A stretch of 64,000 nt of DNA from Methyloterricola oryzae (GTDB lineage: Bacteria > Pseudomonadota > Gammaproteobacteria > Methylococcales > Methylococcaceae). Each line of letters opens with the position of its first letter. The first letter of the stretch is position 1. Where the stretch lies: positions 1 through 64,000 of the forward strand of contig NZ_JYNS01000013.1 in NCBI RefSeq assembly GCF_000934725.1. The letters run 5' to 3'. The position numbers were made by a program, and so were the translations under genes. The notes under the pieces are model-generated. The model was not told the DNA's origin and did not search any database. It saw only the letters and a list, made by a program, of their open reading frames with translations. Positions 26,261-35,496 of this stretch are shown here, piece by piece.

Positions 26261-28192
26261 TCACTTGGTGCCTGGAAGAACTTTCAGTGACCAGGGAGGG
26301 AGTGCGGAGAAGTCCACCTTAAGGGATGGAGCGCGCAACATCAGTAGGTAGTTTCCGGGGGTCGAAGGGCGCAGTTGCGCTTCATACATACCGTTCGCAG
26401 CCTCGGCCAGTAGCGTGCGATGTTGGGCAAGCCCAGGCGGCTGAAAGCTCAACAGTTCCAGATCGCGAATTCCGGTAAGCGCGCGGCCGGTGACGCCATC
26501 GGTGGCCTTTACCCGGACGGGGATCGTGTCACCCAATTGAATCTGACGTGTATGCATGACGAATTCCAGGCGCGGTTTGGGCGGCGGAGCTTCGGGTGCG
26601 GGGTTAGCGCTCACGGCCACCTCGAAGCAGTGCCACGTGCGGGGCTTGGGTACTAGCACGGCGACCTGATAGGTGCCGGCGGCGGGCGGCGTGACGATGC
26701 CGGCGTACTCGCCCGGGGCAGCTTCCTGGAGGCTGCGGTCCAGCACGACGACACCGCGCGGGGCGGCACCCTTCACCGCGAAATTGCCCTGCGGGGCGTT
26801 CATGCCTTCGCTGAAAAAATAAACGCTGCGGTCGCTCGCGTTGCTGACGAGCACGGAATTGCCTTCGGGCGTCACCGCCATGGCAGCCTGCGACTGCAGG
26901 TCCGGGGATTGTGCTGGCGGGGCGCTGCCGCCGGCGATGGAGGTTTGCGGGAGTTCCCCGTTCTGGTCCAGCCGGTCCAGCGGGATGGCCGTGAATCGCT
27001 CGGACCCGCCACCCCGGATGAACGCCATGGTTTGCGAGAAAATGATTTGATACGGGAGGGCCGGCGTGTCGAAGCGATGACGAATCGTCTGGGACGATGC
27101 GTCAAGGACATAGCCTTGGCTTTGCTTGTAGTTGAGGATGAAGCCCCAGCGACCCTCGGCGGTGATGCGCAGCATGCGAAGTCCCGGCTCCAGTTCGGCG
27201 ACCCGCCGGATCGACGTCTTGCTCGGGTCCAGCGCGTACACGCCGCCGTTACCGGAATCGATCACAAAAAAGGCGCTGGCGAGTCGGGAGTAGGCCACGT
27301 CGACAGGGCTTTGGCCTGCTGGCAGCCGCTTGATCTCGCGTTGCCTATGCAGATCGATCAGGCTGACCGTGCCATCCCCGGAACCGGTGACGGCGGCGTA
27401 GCGTGCGCGATCATCGAAGGCGATCCGGTGTGTGCCAGGGCCAGTGGCATAGCGCGCGAGCACTTTTCCGGCAGCGGGGTCCAGCACCGTGACGCCGCCG
27501 CTCTTGTCTTCCGTATCGTTGGCGACCCAGAGGACGGGGCGGTCCGGTTGCCAGACCAGTTGCCGGGGGGCGGAGCCGGCGGCCAGGCTTCCTGCCACTT
27601 TCCAGGTGGCGGTATCGAGCACCGTGACGCGGTTGGCCCCAGGCGTACTGATCAAGACCTGCTTGCGGTCGGCGCTGATCACGGCGTCCTCGGCGCGCGC
27701 CGGGAGTCCCGGCATGGCCAGCGTGTTCTGGCCGCCATAGCCGCCCAAGGGATCGATCACCGTGAGGTTGGGAGAGTCGTTGAGGGTCAGTATGTACCAG
27801 GCGTTGAGGCTGATGTCGGGCCGGTAGGCCATGACCCCTTGCAGGTAGGATTGAATGCGGTCCTTGCAGACCAGCCCTTCGGCGCCCGGCTTGACCTGAT
27901 CCATCCAGCCGGCCAGGGTGAGTCCCCTGAGCGGCTTGCCTGTGGCGGCATCTTCGAGCCGGAATTCAATCCTTGCTTCGGCTCCTGCTTGGAGTGCTCT
28001 CACGCCGGCATCCTGGAGCGGTACCGCCCGAAATGCCAGAGTGACGCCATCTTTTGTGACTTTCTGACCATAGTCGCCGGCCTTGGCGACGGCTGCGGCG
28101 GCGGCGAGACACAGGGCCGCCCAGGCGACCAGGGATGGCCGCAGGTTGGCACGGGGCAAGCCGCGGGGACTCATGGAAGATCGGGTCTGCAT
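26261..28192 (-). CDS. Exported YVTN/YncE-type beta-propeller protein
   Basis: About 643 residues from ATG 28192 (other in-frame starts at 28249, 28234 and 28174 are possible). A signal peptide (LVAWAALCLAAAAAVAKA) is followed by a domain of about 100 residues, then YVTN-like blades repeating the pattern VxVLDxAxxKVxxxxxAGxxP (for example NRVTVLDTATWKVAGSLAAG and GGVTVLDPAAGKVLARYATG). The last 180 residues contain two Ig-like beta domains. Similar propellers accompany periplasmic electron-transfer and metal-handling systems. It is upstream of, and in the same direction as, the giant oxidase, but separated by 657 bases, so a separate transcript is likely. Confidence 0.75.
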   Translation of the reverse strand: MQTRSSMSPRGLPRANLRPSLVAWAALCLAAAAAVAKAGDYGQKVTKDGVTLAFRAVPLQDAGVRALQAGAEARIEFRLEDAATGKPLRGLTLAGWMDQVKPGAEGLVCKDRIQSYLQGVMAYRPDISLNAWYILTLNDSPNLTVIDPLGGYGGQNTLAMPGLPARAEDAVISADRKQVLISTPGANRVTVLDTATWKVAGSLAAGSAPRQLVWQPDRPVLWVANDTEDKSGGVTVLDPAAGKVLARYATGPGTHRIAFDDRARYAAVTGSGDGTVSLIDLHRQREIKRLPAGQSPVDVAYSRLASAFFVIDSGNGGVYALDPSKTSIRRVAELEPGLRMLRITAEGRWGFILNYKQSQGYVLDASSQTIRHRFDTPALPYQIIFSQTMAFIRGGGSERFTAIPLDRLDQNGELPQTSIAGGSAPPAQSPDLQSQAAMAVTPEGNSVLVSNASDRSVYFFSEGMNAPQGNFAVKGAAPRGVVVLDRSLQEAAPGEYAGIVTPPAAGTYQVAVLVPKPRTWHCFEVAVSANPAPEAPPPKPRLEFVMHTRQIQLGDTIPVRVKATDGVTGRALTGIRDLELLSFQPPGLAQHRTLLAEAANGMYEAQLRPSTPGNYLLMLRAPSLKVDFSALPPWSLKVLPGTK

Positions 28193-28380
28193 GCTCGCTC
28201 GAGATAGGTTGTCACCGCCATGATTCAATACCATCGCATGAATTCGCACACGGAGGTAGTGCCGCGCGCTTCGATTTGAACGCCGAAGGTAGGCAGTTCG
28301 GCGAGGGTCTGAGAAAATCCGGGGCTTAGCCGGTATCGGGCGGTCTGCCCCTCCCGGCTCAGCATAAAAAGGGACATCGA

Positions 28381-29400
28381 ATGAATGTAAGCACGCTACG
28401 CGCGACTTTTCTCCCGCCCGAGCAGCATGAGGCGATGATCATGAAATGCGTCGCCTATACGGCGGGGCGCCGGGTGGCCGAGATCAGGCTGGAAGATATC
28501 AGCGAACTGCTGAAACGGCCTGACACCTTTGTCTGGCTGGGGTTGCGGGAGCCTGACCCCGCCATGCTGCAGAAGATCCAGGAGGAATTTTCCCTGCACG
28601 AACTGGCGGTGGAAGATACCCGTTCCGCCCATCAGCGGCCCAAGCTGGAAGAATACGGTGATACCCTGTTCCTGGTATTCCGGACTGCGGAATACGTCGA
28701 TGACTGTGTGCAGATAGGCGAATCGCACGCGTTTGTCGGGCCGAATTTTCTGGTGACGGTGCGTCACGCCAACTCGCCCGGTTACAGCCGCGTGCGCGAA
28801 CGCTGCGAGAGCATGCCCAAGAGCCTGGCGCATGGGCCGGGATTTGCCTTGTATTCGGTGATGGACTTCATCGTGGACAATTACATGCCGGTGGCGGATG
28901 CCTTGCGCCAGCGCCTGGAAAGCGTCGAGGAGGACATTTTCATGCGGAGGCCAAACCGGGCGATCCTGGAAGACCTGTATGAACTGAAGCGCGAAATGCT
29001 GCAGTTGCGCGACGCGGTTTCGCCGCTGCTGGATATCAGCAACGAACTCATGCGCTCCCATGGCAAGATCGTGCCCAAGGAGATTCGCTTCTATTACCGG
29101 GACGTGCACGATCATGTCAGGCGAATCAGCCAGGCCCTGGACAGCATGCGCGAGATGCTGACCACCGCCATGCAGGTGCATCTGGCACTGATAACCGTCG
29201 GGCAGAACGAGATCGTGAAGCGCCTGGCGGGTTGGGGGGCCATCCTGGCCATTCCCACTATGGTATTCAGCCTGTATGGCATGAATTTCAAGGTGATGCC
29301 CGAGCTGGATTGGACCTACAGCTATCCTGTCACGCTCTGCGTCGTTGCCGTGGCATGCCTGTGGCTTTACCGCCGGCTGAAATTTTTCGGGTGGTTGTAA
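28381..29400 (+). CDS. corA: CorA-family divalent metal transporter
   Basis: A 339-residue magnesium/cobalt channel of the CorA family. The large cytoplasmic N-terminal domain and long stalk helix (about residues 160-270) precede two C-terminal TM helices, with the selectivity signature YGMNF (about residue 300) between them. AAGGGA lies seven bases before the ATG. The loop after GMN reads KVMPELDW, so the acidic residue expected there is conserved. It is divergent from the beta-propeller gene across a 188-base gap and may transport Mg, Co or Mn. Confidence 0.92.
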   Translation: MNVSTLRATFLPPEQHEAMIMKCVAYTAGRRVAEIRLEDISELLKRPDTFVWLGLREPDPAMLQKIQEEFSLHELAVEDTRSAHQRPKLEEYGDTLFLVFRTAEYVDDCVQIGESHAFVGPNFLVTVRHANSPGYSRVRERCESMPKSLAHGPGFALYSVMDFIVDNYMPVADALRQRLESVEEDIFMRRPNRAILEDLYELKREMLQLRDAVSPLLDISNELMRSHGKIVPKEIRFYYRDVHDHVRRISQALDSMREMLTTAMQVHLALITVGQNEIVKRLAGWGAILAIPTMVFSLYGMNFKVMPELDWTYSYPVTLCVVAVACLWLYRRLKFFGWL

Positions 29401-29492
29401 CGGGTAGCCGGCCCTTCGGGTCACGGCTTCGTGCCCCCGGTGCAATGCCCATTTCCTTCCTCGGATCGACACGGTAGGTATAATCGGTGGCC

Positions 29493-31043
29493 ATGAACAG
29501 ACGTCAAATTCTGCAGCGCTCCATTCCGCTCGCCTTTCTTGCGGCGCTTCTCTACGGCGTCATGGCAACCGGCGCCTTCGCCAAGGATGATGACGACGGC
29601 ATGGCCTTCAGCCGCGAGTGGCTGCGGCTGCAGGCGCAGATGCTCGCCCAGTCGCCCTATGTCGCGCCGGATTCCAGGCTCCCCGCCTGGATTGCCAACC
29701 TGGATTGGGACGCCTATCAGTCCATCCGCTTTAAAGCCGATGAATCCCTGTGGAAGGAGGACAATCTGCCGTTCCAGGCGCGCCTGTTCCACCTGGGGCT
29801 TTTTTTCAAGCACCCGATCAAGATCAACGAGGTGGTGGACGGCATTGCCCGGCCCGTCCACTATTCGCCGGAACTGTTCGAGTTCGGCAGCAAGCTGAAA
29901 GTGCCGAAAAAGCCCGGTGACCTGGGATTCGCGGGCTTCCGAGTGCATGCCAAGGAGGACTTCGAGCGCGATATGTTCGCCTTCCTCGGCGCCAGTTATT
30001 TCCGCGCCGTGGGGCGCACCAAGCAGTACGGGCTGTCGGCGCGGGGACTGGCCGTCGACACGGGGTTGAACCGCCCAGAGGAATTCCCGGAGTTCACCAC
30101 GTTCTGGCTGGAGCGTCCCAAGGCCGATTCGGACTCGGTGACCCTCCATGCCCTGATGGACAGCCGCAGTGTCACCGGCGCCTACACCTTCGTGGTGAGC
30201 CCCGGCGACACCACCGTCATGCAGGTGGAGTCCCATCTGTTTCCGCGCAAGGCCATCGAGCGCATCGGCATCGCCCCGCTCACCGCCATGTTCCAGCACG
30301 GCGAGAACGACAAGCGCATGAGCGACGATTTCCGCCCCGAGATCCATGATTCCGACGGCCTGGCCCTTTGGACCGGAAACAACGAATGGATCTGGCGGCC
30401 CCTGGTGAACCCGCCCCATATGCACGTCAATTCCTTCTACGACGAGAACCCGCGCGGCTTCGGCTTGTTGCAGCGCGACCGTGACTTCGATCACTACCAG
30501 GACGACGGCGCCTATTACGATCGCAGACCCTCCTTGTGGATCGAACCGATCGGGGCCTGGGGTCCGGGATCGGTGCAACTGATCGAGATACCCACGGCGG
30601 ACGAGACCTTCGACAATATCGTCGCCTTCTGGAACCCGGCAGCGCCGGTCGTGCCCGGTCAGGAGCTGAGCTTCCAGTACCGGATGTTCTGGGGTTCCAC
30701 GCCGCCGCGGCAGTCCAGCGCGGCGCAGGTCATCAGCACCCGCATCGGCGTCGGCGGCATTCCCGGCCAGAAGAAGACTATTCCTGCGCGCAAGTTCGTC
30801 GTCGATTTCAGTGGTGGCCGTCTGGAACAACTGGGCAAGGATGCCAAGGTGGTGCCGGTGATCTCCGCATCGCACGGCACGATAACCGCGGAGGCGGCCC
30901 GTCCAATCAAGGAACTCAACGGCTGGCGCTGCAACTTTGACCTGATTCCCGACGGGCGCGAGCCGGTGAATTTGCGCCTATACCTCAAGGACGAGCAAGG
31001 CGCGCTCACGGAAACCTGGCTTTATCAGTGGACGCCGAACTGA
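29493..31043 (+). CDS. Periplasmic glucan biosynthesis protein, OpgD/MdoG family
   Basis: A 516-residue periplasmic protein for osmoregulated glucan backbone synthesis or branching. The N-terminus MNRRQILQRSIPLAFLAALLYG has a twin-arginine motif and ends in AFA, as in OpgD rather than OpgG. Family landmarks are PYVAPDSRLPAWIANLDWDAYQSIRF near residue 55, RPVHYSPELFEFG, GFAGFRVHA and a C-terminal Ig-like region with WLYQW. TAGGTATAAT at 29475-29484 resembles a -10 very close to the start, so the leader may be short. The glucosyltransferase OpgH is not in the window. Confidence 0.87.
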   Translation: MNRRQILQRSIPLAFLAALLYGVMATGAFAKDDDDGMAFSREWLRLQAQMLAQSPYVAPDSRLPAWIANLDWDAYQSIRFKADESLWKEDNLPFQARLFHLGLFFKHPIKINEVVDGIARPVHYSPELFEFGSKLKVPKKPGDLGFAGFRVHAKEDFERDMFAFLGASYFRAVGRTKQYGLSARGLAVDTGLNRPEEFPEFTTFWLERPKADSDSVTLHALMDSRSVTGAYTFVVSPGDTTVMQVESHLFPRKAIERIGIAPLTAMFQHGENDKRMSDDFRPEIHDSDGLALWTGNNEWIWRPLVNPPHMHVNSFYDENPRGFGLLQRDRDFDHYQDDGAYYDRRPSLWIEPIGAWGPGSVQLIEIPTADETFDNIVAFWNPAAPVVPGQELSFQYRMFWGSTPPRQSSAAQVISTRIGVGGIPGQKKTIPARKFVVDFSGGRLEQLGKDAKVVPVISASHGTITAEAARPIKELNGWRCNFDLIPDGREPVNLRLYLKDEQGALTETWLYQWTPN

Positions 31044-31217
31044 GCCTGGCGCATTCTTGATGCTCGTGGCCAGTCTGATGTGAGGCGAAGCGGAGGGAGG
31101 AAGGAGATCAGGATTTCGGGTCGGCGAGGGATCGTGCGGAGAACAGAGACCTCGCATCCACCGACCGGCTGAACCACCGGCCAGGCGAAGGCGGTGCGTT
31201 TTCAGTAGGGAGGGGAT

Positions 31218-33353
31218 ATGAAACATGCTCGACTGATTTTGGCCGCCTCCATGTTGCTGGGGGTGCTGCTGTTCTTCGCCTTTGGCCTGCAGCGGTACTT
31301 CTCCCTGGAAGCACTGAAGGCGCAGTACGGGGATTTGGCCGGCTTTCGCAGCACCCAGCCCTGGGCGGCGGCCGGGCTTTACGTGCTCATCTACATTCTG
31401 GTCACCGGCCTGTCCTTGCCGGGCGCCGCGGTGCTGACCCTGGCGGGCGGGGCCCTGTTCGGCCTGCTGTGGGGGACCGTCATCGTCTCCTTCGCCTCTA
31501 CCATCGGGGCGACCCTGGCCTTCCTGCTCGCGCGCTTCCTGTTTCGCGACTGGGTCAAGAACCGCTTTCCACGCCAATTTGCTGCGGTCGACGCCGGAAT
31601 AGTGCGCGATGGCGCCTTCTACCTGCTTGCCCTGCGCCTGGTGCCGGCGGTGCCGTTTTTTCTGGTCAACCTGCTGGTCCCGTTGACGGCCTTGCCGGCA
31701 CGCACCTTCTTCTGGGTCAGCCAGGTGGGCATGCTGCCGGGCACCCTGGTGTACGTCAATGCCGGCACCCAACTGGGGAAGCTCGATTCGCTCTCGGGCG
31801 TGCTATCGCCTGGACTGCTGGCGTCATTTACGCTCTTGGGCGTGTTTCCCCTACTGGCGCGGCGGCTCCTGGACCTGCTCAAGGCGCGCCGGGCCTACGC
31901 GCCTTGGCCCAAGCCGAAGCGCTTCGATCGCAATCTGCTGGTGATCGGCGCCGGCTCGGCGGGCTTGGTCGCATCCAACGTGGCGGCCAGCCTCGGGGCG
32001 AAAGTGACCCTGGTCGAAGAGGATCGCATGGGCGGTGACTGCCTCAACACCGGCTGTGTGCCCTCCAAGGCGCTGATCCGCTCTTCCCGGGTGCTGAGCC
32101 TGGCGCGCCGGGGCGCCGAATTCGGGTTGGACGTGGCCGAGCCGCGCGCGGATTTTCCCAGGATCATGGCAAGGCTGAGGCAGGTGATCGCGCAGATCGC
32201 ACCCAATGACTCCGTGGAGCGCTATAAGGGGCTGGGTGTCGAAGTGATCCAGGGCCGGGCGCGGCTGGTGTCGCCCTGGGAAGTCGCGATCGTCTCCGAG
32301 GCCGGCGAAAGACATCTGACCGCCCGAAGCATCGTCATTGCCACCGGCGCCCGGCCCAGGGTGCCGGATATTCCGGGCCTGGATGCAGTCGCCTACCTGA
32401 CCACGGATACGGTGTGGAACCTGGAGGCTTTGCCCGAGCACCTGGTGGTGCTGGGCGGCGGTCCGGTGGGGTGCGAACTGGCCCAGTGTTTTGCGCGCCT
32501 GGGGTCCCGGGTGACGCTCGTCGAGACGCTGCCACAGTTGCTTGCCCGAGAGGATGCTGACGTTGCTGATGGGCTCGCGAAGGCGCTGCGAGGCGACGGC
32601 GTGGACCTGCGTCTGGGGCATCGCGCGGTGGCCGTCGAGGGCGAAGGCAAGCGTGTGGTGATTGAAGGAGATGGCGAGCAGGTGAGCGTGCCATTTGACC
32701 ACTTGCTGGTTGCCCTAGGGCGTGAGCCACGACTGGAGGGTCTGGGGCTCGAGGAACTGGGGCTGCTTGGAGAGGAAGGCGGGCTGTGCGACGAACGGAT
32801 GCAGACCCGGTTTCCGAACATCTATGTCTGCGGCGATGCGGCGGGCCCGTTTCAGTTCACCCATGTGGCCGGTCATCAGGCCTGGCATGCGGCTTTCAAT
32901 GCCCTGTTGGGGGATTGGTGGAAACTGCGGGTGGATTATGGGGTCATCCCCTGGGCCACGTTCTGTGATCCGGAGGTCGCGCGGGTCGGACTCAACGAGC
33001 GGGAGGCGAAATCCAAAGGCCTCGCCTACGAGTTGACCTGTCTGCCCATGCTGGATGTGGACCGCGCTGTGGCCGAGGGTGAAACCCAGGGCTTCATCAA
33101 AGTGCTGACGCCCCCCGGCAGCGACCGCATCCTGGGCGCCAGCATCGTCGGCCCGCGCGCCGGCGATCTGATCACGGAATTTACCCTGGCCATGCGGCAC
33201 GGCCTGGGCTTGCGCAAGCTGCTCGCCACCATTCACGTGTATCCCAGCTACGCGGGCGCGGTTCAGCAGGTGGCCGCCCAATGGCGGCGGGCCCATACCC
33301 CCGGCGCAGCGCGACGCTGGCTGGAGCGCTATCTGCAGGGGCGCCTGGGGTGA
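31218..33353 (+). CDS. TVP38/TMEM64 membrane domain fused to FAD disulfide oxidoreductase
   Basis: A 711-residue fusion. Residues 1-225 form a DedA-like TVP38 membrane domain with AAVLTLAGGALFGLLWG and LRLVPAVPFFLVNLLVPL. Residues 235-711 are a pyridine nucleotide-disulfide oxidoreductase: FAD loop VIGAGSAGLVASN, redox cysteines C275 and C280 in GGDCLNTGCVPSKAL, NAD(P) loop VLGGGPVGCELAQ and second FAD contact VCGDAAGP. The dimer-interface motif reads HVYPSYAG, without the Glu found in lipoamide dehydrogenase. GGGAGGGG precedes the ATG. It leads an operon into two arsenosugar-type glycosyltransferases, suggesting a role in thiol or arsenic redox at the membrane. Confidence 0.9.
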   Translation: MKHARLILAASMLLGVLLFFAFGLQRYFSLEALKAQYGDLAGFRSTQPWAAAGLYVLIYILVTGLSLPGAAVLTLAGGALFGLLWGTVIVSFASTIGATLAFLLARFLFRDWVKNRFPRQFAAVDAGIVRDGAFYLLALRLVPAVPFFLVNLLVPLTALPARTFFWVSQVGMLPGTLVYVNAGTQLGKLDSLSGVLSPGLLASFTLLGVFPLLARRLLDLLKARRAYAPWPKPKRFDRNLLVIGAGSAGLVASNVAASLGAKVTLVEEDRMGGDCLNTGCVPSKALIRSSRVLSLARRGAEFGLDVAEPRADFPRIMARLRQVIAQIAPNDSVERYKGLGVEVIQGRARLVSPWEVAIVSEAGERHLTARSIVIATGARPRVPDIPGLDAVAYLTTDTVWNLEALPEHLVVLGGGPVGCELAQCFARLGSRVTLVETLPQLLAREDADVADGLAKALRGDGVDLRLGHRAVAVEGEGKRVVIEGDGEQVSVPFDHLLVALGREPRLEGLGLEELGLLGEEGGLCDERMQTRFPNIYVCGDAAGPFQFTHVAGHQAWHAAFNALLGDWWKLRVDYGVIPWATFCDPEVARVGLNEREAKSKGLAYELTCLPMLDVDRAVAEGETQGFIKVLTPPGSDRILGASIVGPRAGDLITEFTLAMRHGLGLRKLLATIHVYPSYAGAVQQVAAQWRRAHTPGAARRWLERYLQGRLG

Positions 33354-34048
33354 ATGTTCCGCCGCTCAGACTTTCCGTGATCATCCCGGTCTTGAACGAG
33401 GCCGCCCTTTTGGGTGACTATTTAGGTCAACTTCAGGGGCTACGCGACTGCGGGCACGAGCTTATCGTGGTCGACGGCGGCAGCAGCGACGGCACTGCGG
33501 CCTTGGCGGTCGGGCTGGCGGATCTCGTGCTGCAAGCCTCCCGGGGGCGCGCGTCGCAAATGAATGCCGGTGCGGCGGGGGCGCGGGGCGATGTGTTACT
33601 GTTCCTGCATGCGGACACCCGGCTTCCGGCGAACGCCGTTGAGCGTATTGGCTGGGGCCTGGCCGCCGGCAGCGGCTGGGGGCACTTCGATGTGAGCATT
33701 GAGGGCCGTCATTGGCTGTTGTCGGTCATCGCGGCCTGCATGAACCTGCGCTCGCGCCTCACCGGCATCGCCACGGGCGATCAGGCCTTGTTCGTTTCCG
33801 CCGACCGGTTTCGGGAAGCGGGCGGTTTTCCGGACATGGCACTGATGGAAGATATCGCCTTGTCGCGCCGGCTCAAAGCGCGGAGCCCCCCGGTTTGCCT
33901 GAGTGCGCGGGTCACTACCTCGGGCCGGCGCTGGGAGGAGCGGGGCGTGCTGCGCACCGTGTTGACGATGTGGGGCCTGCGTCTGGCCTATTTCTGCGGG
34001 GCTGATCCAGCCTGGCTGGCCAGATGCTACGGTTATGCCCCCCGCTGA
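33350..34048 (+). CDS. TIGR04283-type (arsenosugar-associated) family 2 glycosyltransferase
   Basis: A 232-residue GT2-family enzyme starting at GTG 33350, overlapping the previous stop by four bases. It shows the nucleotide-sugar fold: LSVIIPVLNEAALL, VDGGSSDGT, GRASQMNAGA and FLHADTRLP, where HAD replaces the common DxD. The signature MEDIALSRRLK near residue 165 is typical of this short family. Members are named for their place in arsenosugar clusters, though many occur without arsenic genes. ArsM two genes further along supports the arsenic assignment here. Confidence 0.85.
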   Translation: MNVPPLRLSVIIPVLNEAALLGDYLGQLQGLRDCGHELIVVDGGSSDGTAALAVGLADLVLQASRGRASQMNAGAAGARGDVLLFLHADTRLPANAVERIGWGLAAGSGWGHFDVSIEGRHWLLSVIAACMNLRSRLTGIATGDQALFVSADRFREAGGFPDMALMEDIALSRRLKARSPPVCLSARVTTSGRRWEERGVLRTVLTMWGLRLAYFCGADPAWLARCYGYAPR

Positions 34049-34688
34049 GGCACAGCATGCCGCCATCGCGGTATTTGCCAAGGCCCCGGTGCCTGGGGTC
34101 GTCAAGACGCGGCTAATCCCCGTGCTCGGAGCGGAGCGGGCGGCCCGTCTGCAGGCTGCCATGATCCGGCGCGTCGTAACGGCCGCGGTGGAAGCCGGCC
34201 TGGGCCCTGTCTCCATGTGGTGCTGGCCGGATACCGCGCACCTGTTGTTTCAGGATTTGCACGCCAGGCTGGGTGTGGAGTTGCGGTCCCAATGCGACGG
34301 AGATCTGGGGCAGCGGATGTTGCACTGCTTCGCCAGCTTGTGCCGGGCCGGCCCGGCACTGCTGGTGGGAAGCGACTGCCCGACCCTGGACGGATGCGCG
34401 CTGCGCCGGGCTTCCGACAGCCTGCGTGCAGGCGCCGATGCGGTTTTTCTGCCCGCAGAGGACGGAGGTTACGTGCTGGCCGGTCTGCGCCACGCGGAGC
34501 CTTGCCTGTTTGAAGGCTTGCAATGGGGCGGCTCGAACGTCATGGCGGCGACGCGTGCGCGCCTGGAACGGCTTGCTTGGCGCTGGGCGGAGCCGCTGCG
34601 GCTGTGGGATGTAGACCGACCCGAGGACGTGGAGCGGCTGCGGGTGAGCGGTTTGATGAGCGAATGGTTTCTGGAGAATGGTGCATGA
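34035..34688 (+). CDS. TIGR04282-type (DUF2064) glycosyltransferase-like protein
   Basis: A 217-residue GT-A-like protein of the DUF2064 family, paired with TIGR04283 proteins. Motifs include FAKAPVPGVVKTRL at the N-terminus (CofC/MobA-like nucleotide binding), VGSDCPTLDG, and PAEDGGYVLAGL. It overlaps the preceding gene by 14 bases and the following one by four, so translation is coupled. The expected role is transfer or activation of a sugar in arsenosugar synthesis; this is family-level knowledge and the reaction has not been shown for this protein. Confidence 0.87.
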   Translation: MPPAEAQHAAIAVFAKAPVPGVVKTRLIPVLGAERAARLQAAMIRRVVTAAVEAGLGPVSMWCWPDTAHLLFQDLHARLGVELRSQCDGDLGQRMLHCFASLCRAGPALLVGSDCPTLDGCALRRASDSLRAGADAVFLPAEDGGYVLAGLRHAEPCLFEGLQWGGSNVMAATRARLERLAWRWAEPLRLWDVDRPEDVERLRVSGLMSEWFLENGA

Positions 34689-35440
34689 AACGTCTTTGGC
34701 TGATTGGGATGTGCTGGTTGGTGCCGCTGGGAGTGGCGGCGCTGCCTGAGCAGCCGGCGCCATTTTCCAAAGAGCGCGCGGGAGGCCCTTTGCCCGCCGG
34801 CTGGGTGCCCACGGTGTTGGCCAAGGTGCCGCGGGCTACCGCATTTTCCCTGGTTGAGGATGAGGGCCGGACCGTGGTGCAGGCCATCTCCGACGCCGCG
34901 GCATCGAGCCTGACTTTCAAGCTGCGTGCGGATCCCCACCAGACGCCCAAGCTGAGCTGGCGCTGGAAGGTGTCGCGGGTCATCGAGAAGAGCGACCTGG
35001 CCAGTAAGGAGGGCGATGACTATGCGGCACGCGTCTATGTGTTCTTCGACTACGATCCCAGCCGGCTGTCCTTCATGGATCGTGCCGCATTCGGGCTGGC
35101 GCGCGCCCTGTACGGCTCCGATCTGCCCGCCGCGACCCTCTGCTACGTCTGGGACAACCGCCATCCGGTGGGTACTAGCATGCCGAGCGCCTATACCAGC
35201 CGGGTGCGCATGGTGGTCGTGGAGAGCGGTGACGCCCAGGTGGGGCACTGGGTGGAGGAGGAACGCAATATTGCCGACGATTTCCGCAGCGCCTTTGGTG
35301 ACTTCGCGCCGCCGGTGAGCGGTATCGCCATCGCCGCGGATACCGACAACACCGGCGAGAGCGTGGTGACTCGCTTCGGCGATTTGTATTTCCTGGCGCC
35401 CAAAGGGCAGCGGCCTACCACGGCCGCCGCGGCGAACTGA
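34685..35440 (+). CDS. DUF3047 exported protein
   Basis: A 251-residue protein with a signal peptide (MKRLWLIGMCWLVPLGVAA) and a DUF3047 domain. Visible family features are PRATAFSLVEDEG, LSWRWKVSRVIEKSD, KEGDDYAARVYVFFDYD, LCYVWDNRHPVG and a late AIAADTDNTGE segment. Function is unknown; the fold resembles a carbohydrate-binding beta-sandwich. The start overlaps the preceding stop (ATGA), placing it in the arsenosugar-type operon. Possibly it handles the periplasmic or surface-located glycan end of the pathway, which is speculation. Confidence 0.85.
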   Translation: MKRLWLIGMCWLVPLGVAALPEQPAPFSKERAGGPLPAGWVPTVLAKVPRATAFSLVEDEGRTVVQAISDAAASSLTFKLRADPHQTPKLSWRWKVSRVIEKSDLASKEGDDYAARVYVFFDYDPSRLSFMDRAAFGLARALYGSDLPAATLCYVWDNRHPVGTSMPSAYTSRVRMVVVESGDAQVGHWVEEERNIADDFRSAFGDFAPPVSGIAIAADTDNTGESVVTRFGDLYFLAPKGQRPTTAAAAN

Positions 35441-35496
35441 TCGTGCCCGGTCGGGGCGGCGTGTCCATAGCAATCAAGCGAGGTCGAGACTGAACC

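Noticed and set aside
29421-30875. 484-residue minus-strand frame opposite opgD
   Set aside because: Antisense to a well-supported family protein; composition typical of shadow frames.
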